Shown here: positions 56,722 through 63,374 of the stretch, one piece after another
Position numbering within the stretch: the first letter of the stretch is position 1
How the letters are laid out: each line of letters begins with the position of its first letter
Origin: Hydnum rufescens UP504
Taxonomy: Eukaryota > Basidiomycota > Agaricomycetes > Cantharellales > Hydnaceae
Direction: 5' to 3'
NCBI GenBank assembly: GCA_014904985.1
Contig: MU129114.1
Location: 1 to 63,374, forward strand
Length of the DNA: 63,374 nucleotides
Made by a program: the position numbers and the translations under genes
Notes under the pieces: generated by a model
What the model was told of the DNA's origin: nothing
What the model saw: the letters and a program-made list of their open reading frames with translations, nothing else
The model's database searches: none

Positions 56722-57099
56722 GTAGGTACCAGACACTATTGGGGCCCCAGTCCACCACTTTGGTTGTGGCTTGGGTGCTGATTAGGGCCCCATTGGGGCC
56801 TTATTGGGCCAACTTCCAGTCAACAGCTGTGCTGGATCACATAATTATGTATGATTATTTATTTATTTATTTATTACTATACACATATTATCCCCCACCA
56901 CCGTGGGGGTTACATGTCCCCACCTGGCGGAGCCACACAACATGGTGGCCGCACACCCTGTTCACCTGCACATTTCATCTGGTGGCCACATCCCTCATTC
57001 TTGCAGGTGTTTGGTCGGTCGGGTCACGGGTTTTCATGTTGTGTCTTTGTCGGCGGGGTTTTGCTTGGGGCTTGGTGTGGTGGTGGGCTGGATAAGGTC
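56722..57099. other. Spacer before array F2
   Basis: Contains the palindrome GGTACCTAAGTAGGTACC (56712-56729), an (ATTT)n microsatellite (56855-56875) and a CCCCCACCACCGTGGGGG palindrome near 56892. The last ~100 bases resemble the exon-like part of F2 units, so the array may begin here in decayed form. Confidence 0.5.
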
Positions 57100-59136
57100 C
57101 TAGATTGATAAATAATACATTAGTAAAAGAAGAGAAAGGCCATGCAAAAGGAGCAGCCTGTGCTGCTCCTTTTGCGTGGCCAGGTGTTATAATTACCTTA
57201 AAAATTGCCACACCCACTGCAGCAGGTGTGGCTCTCCTTTTCCTCTGTGACTTCGTTCATTTGCGTGGTTGTGCATACTCGTGCGCGGGAGATCCTGGCG
57301 GATTGGCGGATTTGGGCTCATGGCGGTGTGGCTTCATGTGTTGGCTGGAATAGAAAATATGTTAGTTAAAATTAAATCTCGTGCAAAAAGAGCAGCGACT
57401 GCTGCTCTTTTTGTGCGTTTGTAGCTATTAAGAAATACTTTTTTAAGGCCACACACCCGCCGCAGCAGGTGTGGTGCCATGTTTTATCCATCATTGTGTC
57501 GGTTGTGGGCATTTGGGACTGGGCCCTCAGGTCGGGTCTTGGCTCTCAGACAGGGTTCTGGGTGGCTGCATATGTCGTCATTTCGGCTTGGACTCATTTG
57601 TCGGGTGGTTTCGCACAGTGAGGGGAGACCTAGAATAAAGAATAATACGTTAGTATAAAATGAAATATAAAATAAAAACATGAGACAGCACCAAAAGAGC
57701 AGCTTCTGCTGCTCTTTTGGCACTGGTGGGATTAGATGTACCTGATGTTATCACACCCGCCGAAGTGGGTGTGTTGTACGAGGTTTGGTTGATCGTCGTA
57801 TTTGGGGGCCGGGCACTCAGGGCTTGGGCTGCGCATGAAATGTCGTGCTGGGGGTTGGTCGTGTCCCCGTCAGGCGGGCTTTTGCATGGGGAAGGGAAGG
57901 GACCTAGAACAAGAGAGGATAATACATTAGTAAAAAGAAAAAGGGAAACAGAGTGGTGCCAAAAGAGCAGCACAAGCTGCTCTTTTGGCACTGGTGGGAT
58001 TAGACGTACCTCATACTACCACACACCCGCCAAAGCGGGTGTGTGGCACCGTGTTTGATCCATATAGATCGTGGGGAGTCAGAGGTTGGGGTCTTGAGTG
58101 GCTGCGCACGCGCCCATATTTCGGCCTTGTTGGGTTTGGTGGAGGGAGAAAGAACCTAGAATAATAATATGTTAGTAAAAAAAATACCATGAACAACACC
58201 AAAAGAGCAGCTAGTGCTGCTCTTTTGGCATCATGGTACACCGTGTAATGAAACAACTCACCTAATCGTGCCAAACACCTGCCGAAGCGGGCATCTGGCA
58301 CCATATTTGATTCGTCGTCGTGTAGGTTGCAGATACTTGAGGGTCGGGCGGTCTGGGGGGCTGTGCACTCCCGTGTTTGGCCCTGAGCCTGGCCTGTGCA
58401 TTTGTCGGGTCGGGTATCATGTAGTGGAGGTCCCTAGAATAATCATACGTTAGTAAAACAAAAAAAATTTTGAAGGCAATGCCAAAAGAGCAGCTGGTGC
58501 TGCTCTTTTGGCGTCGTCGTACTCCCCATAATCAAACAGCTCACCTAATATTGCCACACACCCGCCGAAGCGGGTGTGTGGCACCGTACTTGTTTCGTTG
58601 TCATATAGGGTGTGAGTTGGAGTCTTGGGCGGCTGTGTGCTCCCATATTTCGTGGTGGATGTTGTCTGTGCGTTCTTCAGGTCAGTTTCGCGGAGGGAGA
58701 AAGGACCTAGACTAAGTAATACATCAGTAAAAAAAAATAACATAAGCGACGCCAAAAGAGCAGCTGGTGCTGCTCTTTTGGCATCGTAATACACCCCGTA
58801 ATTTAAAAAAAAACTGACCCAAGATTGCCACACACCTGCTTTGGCGGGTGTGCAGTGCCGTACTTGATTCATCGTTGTGGGGGTTGAGGATACACGAGGG
58901 TTGGAGTCCTGGGTGGCTGCGCGCACCCCCATATTTCACCCTGGGCCTCATCTGTGGATAATTCGGCTGGGGTTTTGCGGAGGAGAAAGGATCTAGAATA
59001 ATGAATTTGTTAGTAAAAAAACAACACAAGCAACGCCAAAAGAGCAGCTGTTGCTGCTCTTTTGGCATCGTCGTACACCCCAGATGAAAAACTCACCTAA
59101 TAGTGCCACACAACCGCGCCCCGGCGGGTATGTGGC
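57100..59136 (-). repeat. F2 left arm: eight outward-facing intron-like units with paired hairpins
   Basis: Read on the minus strand, each unit has hairpin B (CCACACACCCGC stem), a donor, an intron-like segment holding hairpin A (GCCAAAAGAGCAGC stem), a branch site (mostly TTTTACTAAC or TTTTACTAAT), an acceptor (mostly TTATTCTAG) and 146-191 nt of exon-like sequence. Intron-like segments: 57100-57196, 57345-57438, 57630-57741, 57904-58009, 58156-58261, 58434-58544, 58707-58818, 58993-59096; all are GT-AG. Hairpin A: 57139-57181, 57384-57413, 57691-57720, 57956-57991, 58199-58228, 58481-58512, 58751-58782, 59035-59066. Hairpin B: 57208-57231, 57449-57474, 57752-57773, 58019-58046, 58270-58299, 58553-58582, 58828-58853, 59105-59136. 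Donors are GTGAGTTG/GTGAGTTT in three units, GTAC, GTAA or GTAT in four, and GTCAGT in one. Confidence 0.9.
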
Positions 59137-59592
59137 ACCGTCTCGTGCTTGGTGGCCTCGGTAGATCTGAAGAGATCAATGCCAGCGATTGCCAGTCTCG
59201 AAAAAGCGCCAAGTATGTAGGTGTGAGAAATTTAAAAATCGCCCGAACGTCCTATTTTTTTTATCGGCGGTGTGCTACATATACATACCACCAACATATT
59301 AAAATATGAGCCAATTCTGATGCAGAGAAGTCCCTCAATCCGCGTTGCATTCTTGTCATATAGTGCCTTGGTGAAATATGACTCACTATCCCTCCTTTTA
59401 TTAGAAAAACATTTATTATTTAGTATTATTTTATGTGCAGGTATCTATTATTCATTTATATAAGCCTTGTAGTGCCCGTACTTGGGCGCTTTTTCGAGAC
59501 CAGCGATCGCCGGCGTTGAGCAGTTTGTTTGATGCTTACCTGTCTGTGGTATAAATGCTCGACCCACAAGACCGAAACAGGAAAACAGGATT
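59137..59592. repeat. F2 centre: inverted repeat around an AT-rich spacer
   Basis: 59176-59215 (TCAATGCCAGCGATTGCCAG, then TCTCGAAAAAGCGCC) pairs with 59479-59519 as reverse complement, with few mismatches. Between them lie 263 bases, AT-rich, without hairpins A or B and without an ORF of note. Both arms of F2 run outward from here, so this is the axis of the foldback and the place where a bidirectional promoter would have to be. Confidence 0.8.
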
Positions 59593-60983
59593 ACACACCC
59601 GCTGTGGCGGGTGTGTGGTCATATAAGCTAAGTGTGCAGTAGATACAGCCAGGCAAAAAGGGCAGCATAAGCTGCCCTTTTTGCGCTCCTTTGACATTCT
59701 CACTAACATGTACGGTATTTCCATTCTAGGCATTGCCTCTCACCCGAATAACGAGGCATACCAAAGCTGGCAAGAAGCATGTGGAGATTAACGCGTACCA
59801 CGGTACCTGCAAGAGCCTGCATGCATGCACAGCCCCCGAACACACGACAATGGGTAACGTACAACACTACACACCTGCTGCGGCGGGTGTGTAGTTATAT
59901 CGGGTGAGTTCTCTATTACACCATGTACTGTGGTGCCAAAAGAGCAGCATATGCTGCTCTTTTGGCACTGTCCCTTCTTTTTTTTTAATAATCCTCTTAT
60001 TCGCTATTCTAGCTCCCCTTTCTGCCTGCCTAACGAGATTGCGAATGAAGTCCTGGATGAAATAACGACGCGCGGCTGTCAAAAATCGAACCCGAGAGCA
60101 TAGTCCCGAACCCCCGCATGTTACGCAACAAGAAGTGAAACACGGTACCGCACACCCGCTTTGGCGGGTGTGTGGTACTCTCAGGTGAGTTCTCAATAAA
60201 TATAGGTACAACGGCGCCAAAAGAGCAGGAGCTGCTCTTTTGGCCCGGTGTCGCCTTCTAATATATTATTTGTTACTGTAGGCATCCTCCCTTCACAAAA
60301 ACCCACCGGATGAGAACACGATGAAGCCCCGCACGAAGTATGGATGTGCGCAGCCGCACCAGACCCCGAGTGCCCAATCCCTGAACAATCCGCGCACTAT
60401 GTGACGATGGGGGAAACTTAGTACCACATGCCCGCTCTGGCGGGTGTGTGGTAATATCAGGTGAGTTCTACTCGAGATATGTACAATAGCACCAAAAGTG
60501 CAGTAGAAGCCGCCCTCTCAGTGCTGCCCCGGGTTTCTTTTTTTTACTAACGACATATTATTTTATTTATTATTCTAGGCTACTGTACATGAAAACACGC
60601 CCAGTAAGAATACAGACAAGGCCCCATACAAAATACCACTACACAGCTGCCCAAGACCTGACTGCGGCCCCAGCCCTCGAACGTCCGGATTGCGGTACGC
60701 GATGATGATCTAACGATGGTACCACACACCCGCTGCAGCGGGTGTGTGGTAATCTCAGGTGAGTTCTCACTAAATATAGGTCCAATGGCACCAAAAGAGC
60801 AGCAGAGGCTGCTCTTTTGGTGCTCTCTTTACTAAAGTGTTACTTGTTATTCTAGATCACCCCTCCTGGTGCAAAAACACACCCAGCGCGAGCCCGGGCC
60901 AGGCCCAGTTTAAATTACTGATGTGCGCAGCCACCCAAGACCCCATTCAAATGCCCCACCCTGCCCCGAACACTGTACAGTAC
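59593..60983 (+). repeat. F2 right arm: five outward-facing intron-like units, interrupted by element D
   Basis: Same unit as the left arm but on the plus strand. Intron-like segments: 59632-59729, 59904-60012, 60185-60281, 60461-60578, 60759-60855; four have GTGAGTT donors directly after hairpin B, and acceptors are ATTCTAG (four) or ACTGTAG. Hairpin B: 59593-59616, 59867-59894, 60151-60172, 60424-60451, 60721-60750. Hairpin A: 59653-59684, 59933-59968, 60216-60244, a decayed one near 60492-60525, and 60788-60823. Exon-like parts are 172-180 nt and share phrases such as GTGCGCAGCC and CCAAGACC. The sixth exon-like part (60856-60983) is cut by the LTR of element D before its hairpin B. Confidence 0.9.
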
Positions 60984-61643
60984 TGTCAGGGTTCGCCCCC
61001 AACTCCGGTCTACTCCGGTCAACTCCGGTCCTCGTCCGCCCACCTCCAGTCCGGTTCTCCACTTATTTCCCTTGCCCAAGTCCACTTTGCTTCCGGCTTG
61101 ATTCCGGTTTGACTCCGGTCCAACCCTATCTTGGTTTCATTTCCTTTTCATTTCCCTTTCATTTCCCATTGCTTCCAGTTCACCCCCTGGCCGAGTTCCT
61201 GTTCCTGTTCCTGTTCCTGTCCCCCTTGTAACCACCTCCAGTTTAGCGATCACTCCCCCGTAGTATAGTCATCATGTATAAGTAGTCCGAGAGCGAAGTC
61301 CAGAGACCCCAGCTTTGGTCTCTCAGGATTTCCGCTGTTACTCCGGACTACAGGTCAGCCTTCATGTATTCCGTATTCAGTATTACATAATCTCAGGATT
61401 TCCGCTGTTACTCCGGACTACAGGTCCGAGTATTTTCCAGTTGACTCCGCGAGCTTAAGGACCGCTGTGCTCGTTTCCGCCTAGTCCCTTCCGGGCTGCT
61501 GGATTGCCTCTCCATCCCCTCCTATCTTCGTTATCTCATTCCTGCCCGGATTCTCTCGGACTTAGCCGGACTTACACCGGACTTAGCCAGAATTATCTGT
61601 GTTTATATTTGTTTGGTGCTCTCGTCGCAGCGTGGCCCTGACA
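60984..61643 (+). mobile_element. 5' LTR of Ty3-like element D (660 bp)
   Basis: It begins TGTCAGGG and ends CCCTGACA, giving an 8-bp terminal inverted repeat with TG...CA ends. A TATAAG box lies at 61277-61282. A 36-bp direct repeat (61321-61356 and 61391-61426, starting TCTCAGGATTTCCGCTG) lies downstream of it. C-rich ACTCCGGTC phrases fill the first 130 bases. No TGG primer binding site follows the CA end, so another priming mode is possible. The 3' LTR lies outside the window. Confidence 0.75.
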
Positions 61644-62819
61644 GAAGACCAAAGCTCTCTCACGAGCCCACCATCTGGATTACTCAGTATTGCCGATTCC
61701 CTCCTACTCCTCATTCCGAAATGTCCGACGGATGCTCCAGTAGCCATTACCGCCGACCACCTCCAACACCTCCTCACCCAACTCCAACAACAAAATGCCA
61801 CCCTCCATGAGGAGCTGGACGACATGGGAACCAAGGGACGCATGTCGCTGGCTTTGTGTCGGCTGCAGTCCAGCAGACACTCCAGCAGCACCCTCCACCT
61901 ACCCAGTCTACTCGCGAGGCTAAGGGGGCTGACCCCGAACCATTCTCTGGCGATCGGAAGAAAACAGAGAGTTTCCTACACTCTGTCCGGCTGAACATCG
62001 CTCTCCAACCTAGAGTCTATCCGACGGAGTTGCACAAAATCCTGTACACACTCTCCTGGATGAAGGATGGAACTGCCGGAGCATGGGCCGAAAGTCTCTC
62101 CACCTCCTTCCTAGACCCGGAAACCCACAATCCATACGAAACCTTTGAAGGCTTCCTAATCGCCTTTGAAAGTGCTTTCGGAGAACCGGACCGGGAGTTC
62201 ACTGCACGATCCCAACTCCGGAACCTGAAACAGGGAAAGATGTCCGCAGAAGAATACACAGCGCACTTCGACGCTCTGGCTGGACGGACAGGCTTCGGAG
62301 AGGAGGCCCTCATCGATGCATACCAGCGGGGACTCAATGAAAGGTTGCTGGAGAAGATGCATCTCAGCGATCTGCCGGAGACCCTCGGAGGATGGCAGGA
62401 CACAGCGCGGCGTCTGGATAACCTGTATCTCCGGTTCCGACAAGCCACGTCCGGCACAACCCCATACACTCCGAGGAACCCCCCGACACCTACTGGAGAA
62501 ACCCCGGACAGCAGCGCCCATCACTCCCAGACCAACTGGAGTGTCTCCTGCAACGATACCTCCTTTGCTGACTCCGTTCACCCCCATGGATGTAGACTCA
62601 ACCCGGAAGCAAGAGACACGACGGTGTTACAACTGCCAAGGGTTGGGTCACATCTCTCGCGACTGTACCCATCCACAGAAGCCCCGACAGTTTGTCCGCG
62701 CCACGGAGGACATTGGAGCGATCATCCGCGAGGAGTTACGGAAACTGTTCCCAGCTCCAAAAGACACGCCGGAGCCCTCAAAACCGACTCCGCAGGGTTT
62801 TCCCAATGGTCAGCAGTGA
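61644..62819 (+). pseudogene. Element D gag
   Basis: The early part (ITADHLQHLLTQLQQQNATL, about 61747-61806) is a gag N-terminal coiled coil. After a frame change near 61835 the capsid region follows (ADPEPFSGDRKKTESFLHSV, ETFEGFLIAFESAFGEPD, QGKMSAEEYTAHFDALAG). After another frame change near 62450-62570 comes the nucleocapsid knuckle CYNCQGLGHISRDC, with the stop at 62819. Content is typical of a Ty3/gypsy gag in mushrooms. The two internal frame changes make it nonfunctional as read here; they could also be base errors. Confidence 0.82.
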
Positions 62820-63374
62820 AGGATACGTCCTGCCTGACACAGATTCTCTCTCGAAACTGTACATACGGAGTCGGAAATGACATGTTTTTCTCCGACGATG
62901 AGAGTGACGAATCTGAAAGCGTATCAACTGAGGTTGACCCTGTCTACAACCCTCCCCCTTCTATCCACCTCCTTTCCGAAGACCCCAGACGAGCCACAGA
63001 AATCAAGGTGAAAATCCAATCACCACGGACTGGAGCAATCTGTGCTGGAAAGGCCCTACTGGACTCTGGAGCCACTGGAATGTTCATGGACCCGACCTTT
63101 GCAAAGGAAAATGGTCTAGACATACGACCCCTCGCACACCCAATCCCTGTCTACAATGTTGATGGAACCCTGAACGAAATGGGGTCTGTCCATGAAGAGG
63201 TTGAGGTCATCCTCCGAATCAATGATCACTCCGAGTGGGTAGTGTTCTCCGTGATTGGACTGGGGAAAACCAAGCTGATCATAGGCACACTTGGCTTCAC
63301 CATCACAACCCGGAGATTGACTGGATGACTGGGGAAGTCCACACTTGACCCGTTGAGCATCCTCCTCCAACAAA
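62820..63374 (+). pseudogene. Element D pol start: aspartic protease (window ends)
   Basis: In the frame used by the capsid region, an acidic linker (FFSDDESDESESVSTEVD) precedes the protease: KALLDSGATGMFMDPTF with an intact D-S-G, then VYNVDGTLNEMGSV and LGKTKLIIGTLGF. The family's following HNPEIDWMTGEV block is present but one frame over (near 63303-63345), followed by TGA, so pol is broken just before RT. RT and integrase lie beyond the window. Confidence 0.8.

Noticed and set aside
57139..60823. Hairpin A as microRNA precursor or ribozyme
   Set aside because: Stems are only 12-17 bp with tiny loops, too short for a Dicer precursor. I found no hammerhead or twister core nucleotides around either hairpin.
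57100..60983. CRISPR-like appearance (regular palindromic repeats with spacers)
   Set aside because: Units are 245-310 bp with two different palindromes, the intervening DNA is itself repeated, orientation flips in the middle, and the setting is eukaryotic transposon DNA with no cas genes.
57100..60983. F2 exon-like parts as a protein-coding gene with repeated exons
   Set aside because: Some single exon-like parts are open in one frame (for example 58545-58706), but lengths (146-191 nt) are not consistently multiples of three, splice phases differ and stops appear after joining, so no long protein results.

Overview
The window looks like transposon-rich DNA of a filamentous basidiomycete, most likely an Agaricomycete. 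The support is indirect: a KDZ-type transposase with short spliceosomal introns, a Tad1-like LINE that carries RNase H, several Ty3/gypsy polyproteins with an FVDD reverse transcriptase box, and a small spliced GRF zinc-finger gene. No tRNA, rRNA, bacterial-type operon or CRISPR locus was found. Few ordinary host genes can be supported.

Layout, left to right. 190-1982: a plus-strand Ty3 pol fragment (B'), cut by a solo LTR (A', 1983-3620). 3.8-5.4 kb: three small minus-strand ORFs of unknown function that resemble one another. 6.15-7.5 kb: a 448-aa coiled-coil ORF, with a broken second copy at 11.5-12.86 kb; the 8.1-11.5 kb between them is gene-poor. 12.86-21.43 kb: Ty3 element A (minus strand) with its 5' LTR. 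21.43-29.5 kb: Ty3 element C (minus), cut at the left by LTR A, carrying a 662-bp MITE in gag and a 2.79-kb near-perfect palindrome (F1, 29546-32335) next to or inside its LTR. 32.9-37.65 kb: a 5'-truncated LINE (minus). 37.66-47.02 kb: Ty3 element B (minus) with LTRs. 47.0-50.6 kb: a KDZ DNA transposon relic (minus), followed by a ~150-bp minisatellite. 52.2-56.7 kb: a GRF zinc-finger gene and two unrecognised gene-like regions. 57.1-60.98 kb: a foldback-like array (F2). 60984-end: the 5' part of another Ty3-like element, D (plus).

The most unusual structure is F2. About 13 units of 245-310 bp run outward from a central inverted repeat, eight to the left and five to the right. Each unit contains a 94-118 nt segment bounded by GT and AG, usually with a TACTAAC-like branch site, a perfect or near-perfect hairpin inside that segment and a second hairpin just before the donor. 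Stems of the inner hairpin differ between units by paired changes in both arms. I know of no described fungal element with this design. F1 is a second, simpler foldback whose arms also contain internal repeats.

The retroelements and the KDZ gene share one kind of damage: every in-frame stop examined (18 of 18) is TGA, and where a homologue or family consensus can be compared the position is often an arginine CGA. This points to deamination of methylated CpG as the main decay process, with homopolymer frameshifts in addition. Nothing in the window appears to be an intact autonomous transposon.
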